Shown here piece by piece: positions 26,197-34,599 of a stretch of DNA of 64,000 nt (positions are counted from its first letter, which is position 1; each line of letters begins with the position of its first letter). The notes beneath the pieces are model-generated. The model was not told the origin of the DNA. It worked only from the letters and a program-made list of their open reading frames with translations, and did not search any database. Position numbers and translations under genes: made by a program. Origin of the DNA: XYA12-FULL-58-9 sp001798605 (lineage in GTDB: Bacteria > Myxococcota > XYA12-FULL-58-9); assembly GCA_036736205.1 (NCBI GenBank), contig DAINMX010000002.1:16898-80897 (forward strand), written 5' to 3'.

Positions 26197-27525
26197 CTAC
26201 AGGAGGTTTGCCGCGAGCTCCGCCAGATCTGAACGTTCGCCCTTCATCAGGGTGATGTGCCCGGCAATCCGTTCCGACTTGAAGTGGTTGACGATGTGGA
26301 CCAAACCATTGTTGGTGGAGTCGACGTAGGGATTGTCAATTTGGTACGGGTCGCCCGTGAGAATAAATTTCGTGTTGTCGCCCGCTCGCGAGATAATCGT
26401 TTTGACCTCGTGAGGCGTCAGGTTCTGTGCCTCATCCACAATGATCACCTGGTTGGGAATGCTGCGGCCACGGATGTAGGTGAGTGGCTCAATCTCCAAG
26501 ATGCCCATGTCCATGAGTTCCTGGTAGCTGCGACCGCGGCGACGCTCCGAGCGGGAGGCACCCATCAAGAGCTCGACATTGTCGAAGATCGGCTGCATCC
26601 AGGGCATCATCTTCTCCTCAATATCGCCGGGTAGGTAACCAATGTCGCGACCGAGTGGGAAAATGGGCCGTGAAATGAGCAGCCGCTGATAGATGCTCTC
26701 TTCGGTAACCTTGTGCAAGCCTGCGGCGATTGCGAGCAAGGTCTTGCCTGTGCCCGCTTTGCCCACCAAGGTCACCAGCTTGATGTTGTCATTCATCAAG
26801 ACGTCAATGGCAAAGCACTGCTCGCGATTGCGTGGACGAATTCCCCAAACGGCTTCCTTGACCTGAATTAACGGCTCAACTGTCTCCGCATCAAGATTGA
26901 GCTTGCCGAGCGCGGTGTGCGCCGGGTTTGCGATGTCTTTGAGAAATGCAAACTGGTTCGGGTAGTAGTAGGGGTCGGGCAACGAGAGCCTGCCGTCCCG
27001 ATAAAACTTATCGATGCTTTCGCCGGGCAGCTCAATCTCTGCTACGCCCGAATACAACTCACTGATGTCTGTACGTTCCGAGTCAAAGTCTTCAACCCTG
27101 AGTCCCAAGGCGTCAGCACGAATGCGAAGGTTCACGTCTTTGGTGACGAAGGTCACCTCGCGCCCATCGCTGAGCTCAGCGCAATTCAGAGCGGTGGCGA
27201 CGATCTTATTGTCCGCCGCATCACCATAGCAAAACTCCGGTGGAAGATCGCGATTGGTGATCGCGACCCTCACCGTGCCGCCACCGTTGGTCGCTACACC
27301 ACGGGTGAGACTGCCATCGACACGCAATCCGTCGAGAATACGGGCGGCTTCGCGCGCATTGCGGCCGAGTTCGGAGAGGTCCTTTTTGAAGTGGTCAATT
27401 TCCTCGATGACGTAGATGGGTATGACGACCTCGTTGTCCTCAAAGGCAAACAACGAATTGGGGTCGTGGAGAATCACGTTGGTATCGAGAACGAAGATCT
27501 TCTTCGATTCGGCTGATTCAACCAT
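26197..27525 (-). CDS. phoH: PIN-PhoH family ATPase
   Basis: 442 residues. Residues ~8-145 form a PIN domain (FVLDTNVILHDP, a conserved Glu in VIEEIDHFKK, and FVTKDVNLR), a fold used by ribonucleases. The second half is a PhoH P-loop ATPase: Walker A GKAGTGKT at 255-262 and Walker B IIVDEAQNLTP. This is the PhoH2/YlaK arrangement, linked to RNA unwinding and cleavage. The ATG follows immediately on the stop of the diguanylate cyclase gene (TGAATG) with GGGAGG upstream, so translation is coupled. The symbol is by family only. Confidence 0.92.
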   Translation of the reverse strand: MVESAESKKIFVLDTNVILHDPNSLFAFEDNEVVIPIYVIEEIDHFKKDLSELGRNAREAARILDGLRVDGSLTRGVATNGGGTVRVAITNRDLPPEFCYGDAADNKIVATALNCAELSDGREVTFVTKDVNLRIRADALGLRVEDFDSERTDISELYSGVAEIELPGESIDKFYRDGRLSLPDPYYYPNQFAFLKDIANPAHTALGKLNLDAETVEPLIQVKEAVWGIRPRNREQCFAIDVLMNDNIKLVTLVGKAGTGKTLLAIAAGLHKVTEESIYQRLLISRPIFPLGRDIGYLPGDIEEKMMPWMQPIFDNVELLMGASRSERRRGRSYQELMDMGILEIEPLTYIRGRSIPNQVIIVDEAQNLTPHEVKTIISRAGDNTKFILTGDPYQIDNPYVDSTNNGLVHIVNHFKSERIAGHITLMKGERSDLAELAANLL

Positions 27526-29751
27526 TCACTGGCCTCCCGCAATTTTTGCTCTTGGCGCACCCGACATCACTGTTTGATTCCTTCCCGAGCTCTTTGCTTT
27601 GTACAACGCCTGATCGGCACACTCAGTGATCTTGGCCTTGTTCGGTCCATCTGCTGGGAATGTCGCGATCCCAAGTGACAACGTACACCGGAACGTGCCG
27701 TGCTCGCACCGGAAAACTTCAGCTTCGACCGATTGTCGAATCCGCTCGGCGATCTGCAATGCTCCACGTGATCCCGTCTCTTCCATCAAGACTGCGAATT
27801 CCTCGCCACCATAACGGGCGGCAATATCGGTGCGTCTAGCGCTCTCAGCGATAATCGCAGAAATGCGTTTCAGGACGACATCGCCGACGGGGTGGCCGTA
27901 GGTATCGTTGACTGATTTGAAATGGTCAATGTCAGTCAAAATCAATGATACCTGACGGGTGTATCGCTCGGCCCGCAACATCACTCCATCGAAAAGGTGT
28001 TGGAAATGCCGATGGTTGATGAGCCCGCTCAATCCATCTGTGGTCGCCATGCGCTCGACCCGTTCATTCATTTGCGCGTTGGCAATGGCGATGGCAGCGT
28101 GATCTGCAATGACTCGTAGCATATCGAGAAGGTCGGCGGTCAGAAAGCTGGCATGCGCGCTGCCGAGGACCAATGCACCCACGCCTCGGTCCTTCCACCA
28201 CAGCGGCAGAACCTTGACCGCCTCTACATTCACATCGAGGTCGGGAGCAAACACCGGTTGCGATGACGCCCGGACTGTACCGTGGGGCAATGGGTGCTTG
28301 GCCTTGATGGCTGCGCCGACCAATCCACTCTCGGCGTGAAACTTCACCCCCAGCAGCTTTTTGATCTCTGGATGCCCTTCCCACTCCGCAGCTTTGATGT
28401 AGAGGATACCTTCCTCTTCGGTGGCCACGGCCACCGCCGCAAGCTCAGAATTGGCGACGCGACGGGCGGCCTTGATGGCAACCTCAGCAACCTGATCGAT
28501 GGTCCGTGCTGTGTTGAAATCGCGACTCGCCTGATAGAATCGCTCTTTTTGATACTTCTCCCGATCCATCTCGGAAAAAATGCGCTCGACCTGCACCGCT
28601 CGAGTGATCTCCTCAGCGATCGTGCACATCACCGCCACATCGGAGTCGTCGAAGGCCACCCCCTCTTTGCGGTCGGCTATGAGTACCCCGCGCAGATTCT
28701 TTCCTTCGAGGACTGGCACGCCGACAAAATCCGTGATGGGCTCGCTCTTTGAATAGTAGACCAATCCGGAATGCCCAGGCTTCAAGTTGGTCAACAGTAA
28801 CGGCTCACCACGTTTGGTGATCGCCCCAAGAAGTCCCTCACCCGCAGCAATCGGTTTTTCGACGATGGCATCCGACTGAGAGCGGAGCTCTTTGACCCGC
28901 ATATGACGATCGCTACTGTCCAACCACAACAGCGCCACTGTGAATGGCTTCAACGCCCGCTCCGCAACTTCCAGAACGTTGTACAGAGAATCGTGGATCG
29001 CTTGCACCGATCCCACCGTACGACGACGCAGCAACTCCTCAGGTGAGAGATCGCGACTCTCGAGGCTCAGTCCAGAGGTCAGACGAAAGTCGGTGGCCTC
29101 GGCAGAGATCTCACTCAACCGAGCATCGATCTCTGTGCGCAATCGACGACGCCCCTGGGAAATCTCGGTGCGTAGAAACAAGGCGTAGAGAAAACCAAAC
29201 AGGAGATTAAATGATGTATGGGATGCAAATAGACGCCAGCCATTGGGTTGCGGTTGAAGATACCAGGTCGCCGCCTCCACCCCGAGAATGAGAAGCATGA
29301 AGTAGACGCTCTGCCCCCACCCATGGAACGCCACGAGAAAAGCGACCAACGCAAAGATGAGCGGATAGAGCAACCCGGAGGGTCCGCCGGTAATCTCGAT
29401 AACCACAAAGGCCGCAGACACAAACAACGTCCCGAGCTCGAGATTCGCCCAAACTGCAGACTTAGGCTGGACTTGGTTACGCTGCAAACGCTCGAACAGG
29501 CGGGCGAGCAGGAGCACTGCAAGTCCCGCAAGGGCCAACAGTTGTGGTGTGCCGGTGCGGCCCGGATCCCGAAAAACTCCGTAAGCACACAATGCCAGCG
29601 CCGAGAAACCGATACCGAACCCCGCCACTGCACGCACGGCGCCTAGCACCCCAACACCAATCCACCGCATCAATGCGCGTGTTTGCTCCTGCCCAGAAAG
29701 ACGAGACCTGCGTCCGCCTGCCGAACCTGCAGTTGAAGTCCGATGAGCCAC
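27526..29751 (-). CDS. Membrane GAF-GAF-GGDEF diguanylate cyclase
   Basis: 741 residues from GTG 29751; the ATG at 29670 is an alternative start. Five or six N-terminal membrane helices (about 28-190) are followed by a short coiled region, two GAF domains (roughly 235-385 and 400-560) and a C-terminal GGDEF domain. The active-site motif is GGEEF at 648-652, a functional variant, and the inhibitory I-site RRTD lies five residues before it, so product inhibition by c-di-GMP is expected. It makes c-di-GMP in response to a signal bound by GAF or membrane domains. PilZ and HD-GYP proteins that could read or remove this messenger are encoded at 37-43 kb. Confidence 0.93.
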   Translation of the reverse strand: MAHRTSTAGSAGGRRSRLSGQEQTRALMRWIGVGVLGAVRAVAGFGIGFSALALCAYGVFRDPGRTGTPQLLALAGLAVLLLARLFERLQRNQVQPKSAVWANLELGTLFVSAAFVVIEITGGPSGLLYPLIFALVAFLVAFHGWGQSVYFMLLILGVEAATWYLQPQPNGWRLFASHTSFNLLFGFLYALFLRTEISQGRRRLRTEIDARLSEISAEATDFRLTSGLSLESRDLSPEELLRRRTVGSVQAIHDSLYNVLEVAERALKPFTVALLWLDSSDRHMRVKELRSQSDAIVEKPIAAGEGLLGAITKRGEPLLLTNLKPGHSGLVYYSKSEPITDFVGVPVLEGKNLRGVLIADRKEGVAFDDSDVAVMCTIAEEITRAVQVERIFSEMDREKYQKERFYQASRDFNTARTIDQVAEVAIKAARRVANSELAAVAVATEEEGILYIKAAEWEGHPEIKKLLGVKFHAESGLVGAAIKAKHPLPHGTVRASSQPVFAPDLDVNVEAVKVLPLWWKDRGVGALVLGSAHASFLTADLLDMLRVIADHAAIAIANAQMNERVERMATTDGLSGLINHRHFQHLFDGVMLRAERYTRQVSLILTDIDHFKSVNDTYGHPVGDVVLKRISAIIAESARRTDIAARYGGEEFAVLMEETGSRGALQIAERIRQSVEAEVFRCEHGTFRCTLSLGIATFPADGPNKAKITECADQALYKAKSSGRNQTVMSGAPRAKIAGGQ

Positions 29752-29791
29752 CTGTCATTCATGCACCACGGATCCACCGAGAGCAAGAGGC

Positions 29792-29811
29792 ATCTCCAGC
29801 TCGCTGGAGAT
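29792..29811. terminator. Hairpin between valS and the cyclase gene
   Basis: ATCTCCAG and CTGGAGAT form an 8-bp stem around a 4-base loop, 11 bases after the valS stop on the minus strand. The following minus-strand sequence is only moderately T-rich. It may be a weak terminator or attenuator between valS and the downstream diguanylate cyclase gene. Confidence 0.45.
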
Positions 29812-29822
29812 CTGCGTAATGT

Positions 29823-32800
29823 TCAATCGAGCGCTTCGAGGTTCTTCTGTAGCACCGCGAGTTGCGACTGCTGCTCCGTGATTCTTTGTCGCTCGAGGTC
29901 GACTATTTCCTTGGGGGCATTGTCAACAAACTTGGGGTTCTCGAGCTTCTTCTGGCTGACGATGAGCTGCTTATCAAGCTTCGCGATCTGTTTGGTGAGC
30001 CGCTCCCTTTCCTTTACCGGATCGAGCACGTCGCCCAGGAAGATTTCGAGCTCACCGTTTACCTGGGCCGCAGCGTTGTTCGGCGTCACGACATCTTCAC
30101 CCATCTCCAGACTTGCGAGTCGCGCCTGGTCGATGATGAGGTGGCGGTGTCGCTCCAACGTCTCGAGGGCAACACCGGCCGCCTTGATCACCGCCGGCAG
30201 TTCCTTGCGTGGCGGAATATCATGGCGAGAGCGCAGTTCACGCAATCGACTGATGACCGTTTGAATCTCAGTGATCTCGGCCTCCAGCGCGTTATCCTGC
30301 CAGTCTGCGTGTTGTTTTGGCCACAGCGCATTGATGCACAATTCCGAGCTCGGCAGTTCTCCGGTAATGCCGCGTCTTGGCACCTGTTCATTGAGATAGG
30401 ACCAAAGAGCTTCGGTGATAAAAGGGACAAACGGATGCAACAGTCGCAGGATCTGGTCGAGAGCGACGGAGAGAACCTGCCGCGCTATCGGTGCCTGAGC
30501 ATCATCACGCATGCGCGGCTTGATGAACTCGAGATACCAGTCGCACAGCTCACCCCAAAAGAACTCGCGAGCAGCGCCGATGGCAGCCGAGGGGCGATAG
30601 CTCTCGAGATGACCCGTCACCTCGCCGATTGTGCGAGTCAGGCGTGAAAGAATCCAGCGATCCTCGCCAGCAAGCTCTGTCCAGTCGAGCGGCTGATATT
30701 CATGCTCACCTAAGTTCATCAAGGCAAAGCGGGCCGCGTTCCACAACTTGTTGCAGAAATTCTTACCAACTTCGAAACGGTCGGAGATCACCTTGGCCGG
30801 TGGCACGGTTGCCATGGTACCGAGCACGTCGAACTCGGCTTTGCACGATGTACAGAGGTAAGTGTAAATGGTGCTGCCGTGCTTGGCGTCAGTGAGCTCG
30901 ACCTGTTCATTGCAGGTTGGGCACGTGGCCTGCACCGGCAGGCGCACATCCTGCATACCGGTCTCCATGTCGCAGATGAGGTAGCGCATGGCGTCGGCAC
31001 CGTAGCGTTCGATGATGTCGACGGGATCGATACCGTTGCCCTTGGTCTTCGACATGGTGACACCGCGCCCGTCAAGAATTTTGGCGTGCACAAAGCAGTC
31101 AGTAAATGGCACCTCGCCGTGATTGTAGAGCCCAGCAATCAACATCCGCGCCACCCACAACGTGATGATGTCGCGGGCAGTGACCAAGCACGAGCCTGGA
31201 TAATAATAGGAGAACGCATCGGGGATATCGCCGTCAGTCCCTAAAGGACTTTGGCCCTCCCCTATCGGCGCGGTCTCGGGGTTTGGCCAACCGAGAGTCG
31301 AGGACGGCCACAGGGCGCTCGAGAACCAGGTGTCGAGAACGTCGGGGTCGTGCACGAGGCCCGCCTTCTCCAAGGCGGCTGCATGTTTCGCGTCACACTC
31401 GAGATTTCGCGAGCAGGCCTGCACTTCCAATGAAACTGCGCCGTTCTTAGCTAGCTGAAGGGCCTGAGCTGACTCGTATTGGTTGCCGTCGGAGTCCGCG
31501 ACCCACACCCAAAGGTCGTCGTCGTTCGGCATCGCTGCGAGCATCGTCTCCAGCGCTGCCATGTTGGCAGGCTCTGCGGTCCAAACGGGAATACGGTGTC
31601 CCCACCACAGTTGCCGGCTGATGCACCAGTCCCGTTTTTCTGCCAACCAGTTGACGTAACCCATGCGGTAGCGCGCCGGATGAAAGGTCAGGCGTCTACC
31701 GCTCCTGGTGCTCCAGTCGTCTTTCACCGCATCAATGGCCGCCTGCGCCAAACCGGGGGATGTCATCTCATTGGCAGTGCCCTTGGCCAGCACGACGCCG
31801 CCCTCGACATCGCCCATGCGCACGAACCATTGCTTGGACAGATAGGGCTCAATCGCGGTCTTGGAGCGATCGGAGTAACCAATCTCGACATCCCGGTCTT
31901 CGACTGCCTCGAGGAGCCTTTGCACGTCGAGATCGGCGACAACCTTTGCACGCGCTGCGAATCTATCCATACCCGCGTAGGGGCCTGCGTTATCGTTGAG
32001 CTCGCCGTTTGATTTCAAAATGTTGATGACACCTATGTCGGGGTGGCGCCCCCAAACATCGTAGTCGTTGGGGTCGTGGGCTGGGGTGATCTTCACGCAA
32101 CCTGAGCCGAGCGCAGGCTTCGCCCACTCGTCCAAAATGAGCGGCATCTCCCGACCGAGCAATGGCAGACGCACCTTTCGGCCCGCCCGCGCCATGTCAC
32201 GCAGTTGCTCGAGCTTGGGCAACATTGATTTCTGTCTCTCTTGTAGCTGCCCGACCTCCGCCGCGATGGCGTCTCTGTCCTTGGCTGACGCTTGCGCGAG
32301 CTTCTCTTCTTGCTCGGCAATCGTCGCATTGAGAGCGCCCTTGGGATCGGGGTGACAAGCGACGGCTGTGTCACCCAGCATGGTCTCGGGACGCGTGGTC
32401 GCAACGATCACATACTCGGGCTCTCCCGGCTCGGGATCGATGATGGGATAACGTAAATGCCAGAAGTGCCCTTTGGTGGTCTCGTGGTAGACCTCGTCGT
32501 CGGCGACCGCCGTCTGCAACTGGCAATCCCAGTTGACCAAGCGATCACCGCGATAGATGAGCCGGTCTCGAAACAGCCGGAAAAACAACTCGCGAACAGC
32601 GGCGCTGCACACTGCGTCCATGGTGAAACGCTGGCGCTTCCAATCGCAGGAGCATCCCATCTCCTGTTGCTGGCGAACGATGCGTGCTTGGTACTCGTCC
32701 TTCCAGTGCCAGATCCGCTCGACCAGAGCCTCCCGGCCAATGTCGTGCCGCGTCTTGCCTTCGAGCTCGAACAGCCTTTTCTCGACAACGGCCTGTGTTG

Positions 32801-33065
32801 CAATGCCGGCATGATCCGTACCCGGTTGCCATAGGGTGTTGTGCCCTTGCATCCGATGCCATCGAACCAGAAGATCCTGCATGACATTGTCCATGGCATG
32901 CCCCATATGCAGCGCCCCAGTTACATTGGGCAGCGGCATCATGATGACGTAGCGCTCCTTCCGCTCGTCGGGCACAGCGGCAAAGGCGTTGGCGTCTATC
33001 CAGCGCTGCACCACAATAGGTTGGATTTCCTTGGGATCGTAGGTCTTGGAGAGCTCTCTGGTCAT
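29823..33065 (-). CDS. valS: Valyl-tRNA synthetase
   Basis: 1,080 residues, longer than the ~950 of E. coli ValS. It has the class I signature PLPNVTGALHMGH (HMGH at 53-56), the QPGTDHAGIATQ segment specific to ValRS, a CP1 editing domain and the MSKTKGN loop (MSKT at 671-674). The extra length comes from an inserted helical hairpin of about 60 residues in the editing domain and a C-x2-C...C-x2-C zinc ribbon just after the MSKT loop, as in Thermus-type enzymes. A C-terminal coiled-coil arm follows. No ribosome site precedes the ATG. Confidence 0.97.
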   Translation of the reverse strand: MTRELSKTYDPKEIQPIVVQRWIDANAFAAVPDERKERYVIMMPLPNVTGALHMGHAMDNVMQDLLVRWHRMQGHNTLWQPGTDHAGIATQAVVEKRLFELEGKTRHDIGREALVERIWHWKDEYQARIVRQQQEMGCSCDWKRQRFTMDAVCSAAVRELFFRLFRDRLIYRGDRLVNWDCQLQTAVADDEVYHETTKGHFWHLRYPIIDPEPGEPEYVIVATTRPETMLGDTAVACHPDPKGALNATIAEQEEKLAQASAKDRDAIAAEVGQLQERQKSMLPKLEQLRDMARAGRKVRLPLLGREMPLILDEWAKPALGSGCVKITPAHDPNDYDVWGRHPDIGVINILKSNGELNDNAGPYAGMDRFAARAKVVADLDVQRLLEAVEDRDVEIGYSDRSKTAIEPYLSKQWFVRMGDVEGGVVLAKGTANEMTSPGLAQAAIDAVKDDWSTRSGRRLTFHPARYRMGYVNWLAEKRDWCISRQLWWGHRIPVWTAEPANMAALETMLAAMPNDDDLWVWVADSDGNQYESAQALQLAKNGAVSLEVQACSRNLECDAKHAAALEKAGLVHDPDVLDTWFSSALWPSSTLGWPNPETAPIGEGQSPLGTDGDIPDAFSYYYPGSCLVTARDIITLWVARMLIAGLYNHGEVPFTDCFVHAKILDGRGVTMSKTKGNGIDPVDIIERYGADAMRYLICDMETGMQDVRLPVQATCPTCNEQVELTDAKHGSTIYTYLCTSCKAEFDVLGTMATVPPAKVISDRFEVGKNFCNKLWNAARFALMNLGEHEYQPLDWTELAGEDRWILSRLTRTIGEVTGHLESYRPSAAIGAAREFFWGELCDWYLEFIKPRMRDDAQAPIARQVLSVALDQILRLLHPFVPFITEALWSYLNEQVPRRGITGELPSSELCINALWPKQHADWQDNALEAEITEIQTVISRLRELRSRHDIPPRKELPAVIKAAGVALETLERHRHLIIDQARLASLEMGEDVVTPNNAAAQVNGELEIFLGDVLDPVKERERLTKQIAKLDKQLIVSQKKLENPKFVDNAPKEIVDLERQRITEQQSQLAVLQKNLEALD

Positions 33066-33143
33066 GACGGCGCTACTTAGCCTCTAGGCCGGCACTTTTC
33101 AAACAGACAATGTGCAACTCGACGATTCGCTTCTTGGGAACGG

Positions 33144-33172
33144 GCGACAGCCGCCGTCCCCTAAGCTATAAG
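33144..33172 (+). promoter_or_regulatory. Candidate promoter of coaBC
   Basis: TATAAG at 33167-33172 lies 7 bases before the coaBC ATG, with a weak -35 (GCGACA, 33144-33149) 17 bases upstream. Transcription would start at or next to the ATG, giving a leaderless message, and no Shine-Dalgarno sequence is present. The -35 match is poor. Confidence 0.35.
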
Positions 33173-33179
33173 CCTTCCC

Positions 33180-34367
33180 ATGGTCGAAAAAAAGCACATC
33201 ATCCTCGGAGTTTCCGGAAGCATCGCCGCTTACAAGGCCGTTTACCTCACTCGACTGTTCGTCGAAGCGAGGGCGCACGTGTGGCCCATGCTCACCGCGG
33301 CGGGGGCACGCTTTGTCGGCCCCCTCACCTTCTCGGCTCTCACCGGCAATCGAGCGGTGACCGATATGTGGTCGGCATCTGAGGCAGGTGAAATCAATCA
33401 TGTCGAGCTCGCACACCGGGCCGACCTCTTGGTGCTCGCTCCAGCCACCGCGGACCTGCTCGCGCGCTTGGCTCTCGGCCGTGCCGACGATCCACTCGCC
33501 GCCGTCGCGCTTTCGACTCAAGCGCCGTGGTTGGTCGCGCCGGCTATGGAAAGCGGCATGTGGAACAATCCGGCTACACAGAAGAATGTCGAGACACTGC
33601 GCGAGCGTGGTGCCCAGTTCGTCATGCCCACGGCGGGACGCCTCGCCTCGGGCGCAACCGGTGTCGGGCGGATGGCCGAACCCGAGGACATTTTCGAGGC
33701 TGCACTGGGTCGACTCACGTCCCAAGATCTGCACGGCAAAAAGGTCGTCGTCACCGCCGGCCCCACCCGCGAGTACTTTGACCCTGTGCGTTTCATCAGC
33801 AACCCTTCATCGGGGAAAATGGGGTTCGCTGTGGCGCGGGTGGCACGACGGCGCGGTGCAGAGGTTGTGTTGATCACGGGACCGAGTAACCTCGTTCCTC
33901 CCCCAGATGTTCACGTCGATCGCATTGAGACAACTGCCGAGCTTCTCACCGCTTGCCAAAACGCCCTCCAAGATGCGGATATCTTAGTCATGGCTGCAGC
34001 GCCGGGAGATTTCTCCCCAGCTTCCAGGCAAACGACAAAGAGTAAAAAACCGACAGCAGCTTTTCAGGCCGCACTCGAGCCCACTGTTGACGTTCTCAAG
34101 ACCCTCGCCCCCCGCAAGGCTGGCTGCTTCGTTGTGGGTTTCGCCGCAGAGACCCATGACGTCAATGAAAGGGCCAAAGCCAAACTGGAGGCCAAAGACC
34201 TCGACCTTGTTGTTGCGAATGACATCACGCTACCCGACGCCGGGTTCGGCACCGACACCAATGTCGTCACCATCATCTCACGCGATGGCTCGGCCGCCCG
34301 TTTGCCTGCGCTTTCGAAGGTGGCAGTGGCTGAGGAAATCCTCGATCGCGTCGTCACCGCGTTGTGA
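33180..34367 (+). CDS. coaBC: Phosphopantothenoylcysteine decarboxylase/ligase with altered CoaC residues
   Basis: 395 residues. The CoaC half has the flavin motif GVSGSIAAYKAV and the catalytic His in NHVEL. The CoaB half has GPTREYFDPVRFISNPSSGKMG and a K-x-KK motif (TTKSKK), so the fusion is complete. Two normally invariant CoaC residues differ. The PAMN motif reads PAMESGMW (Glu124 for Asn), and the redox-active Cys of the substrate loop is Ser157 (LASGATGVGRM). In E. coli the corresponding Asn and Cys158 are needed for decarboxylation and reduction. The paired change suggests a variant subfamily and not random decay, since everything else is intact. Coenzyme A synthesis from phosphopantothenate is its likely role. 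Confidence 0.9.
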   Translation: MVEKKHIILGVSGSIAAYKAVYLTRLFVEARAHVWPMLTAAGARFVGPLTFSALTGNRAVTDMWSASEAGEINHVELAHRADLLVLAPATADLLARLALGRADDPLAAVALSTQAPWLVAPAMESGMWNNPATQKNVETLRERGAQFVMPTAGRLASGATGVGRMAEPEDIFEAALGRLTSQDLHGKKVVVTAGPTREYFDPVRFISNPSSGKMGFAVARVARRRGAEVVLITGPSNLVPPPDVHVDRIETTAELLTACQNALQDADILVMAAAPGDFSPASRQTTKSKKPTAAFQAALEPTVDVLKTLAPRKAGCFVVGFAAETHDVNERAKAKLEAKDLDLVVANDITLPDAGFGTDTNVVTIISRDGSAARLPALSKVAVAEEILDRVVTAL

Positions 34368-34520
34368 CGTTGCCACATAGATCGCAAAGAACGGCACACG
34401 GGTGACGGTGGTCCCATCGAGGTTGTCGTGTCCCTCGGGTTGGCATGGCAGGATTCAAAACCGGCCTCAGGTGTGCGTTTCAGGATAACTCGGTAGCGAC
34501 GTCGTTGGCGAACCTGAGGT

Positions 34521-34549
34521 TTGCAAATACTTGGGCCGGATTCTATGAT
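34521..34549 (+). promoter_or_regulatory. Sigma-70-type promoter of the calpain-like gene
   Basis: TTGCAA at 34521-34526 and TATGAT at 34544-34549 with the optimal 17-base spacer. Transcription would start near 34556, about 45-55 bases before the calpain-like start. It lies in the 230-base gap after coaBC, in a noticeably AT-rich stretch. Confidence 0.6.
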
Positions 34550-34599
34550 TCGCATATTGTTAGTGTGTCTTTGATGATTTATGGTCGGCACCAGTATTG

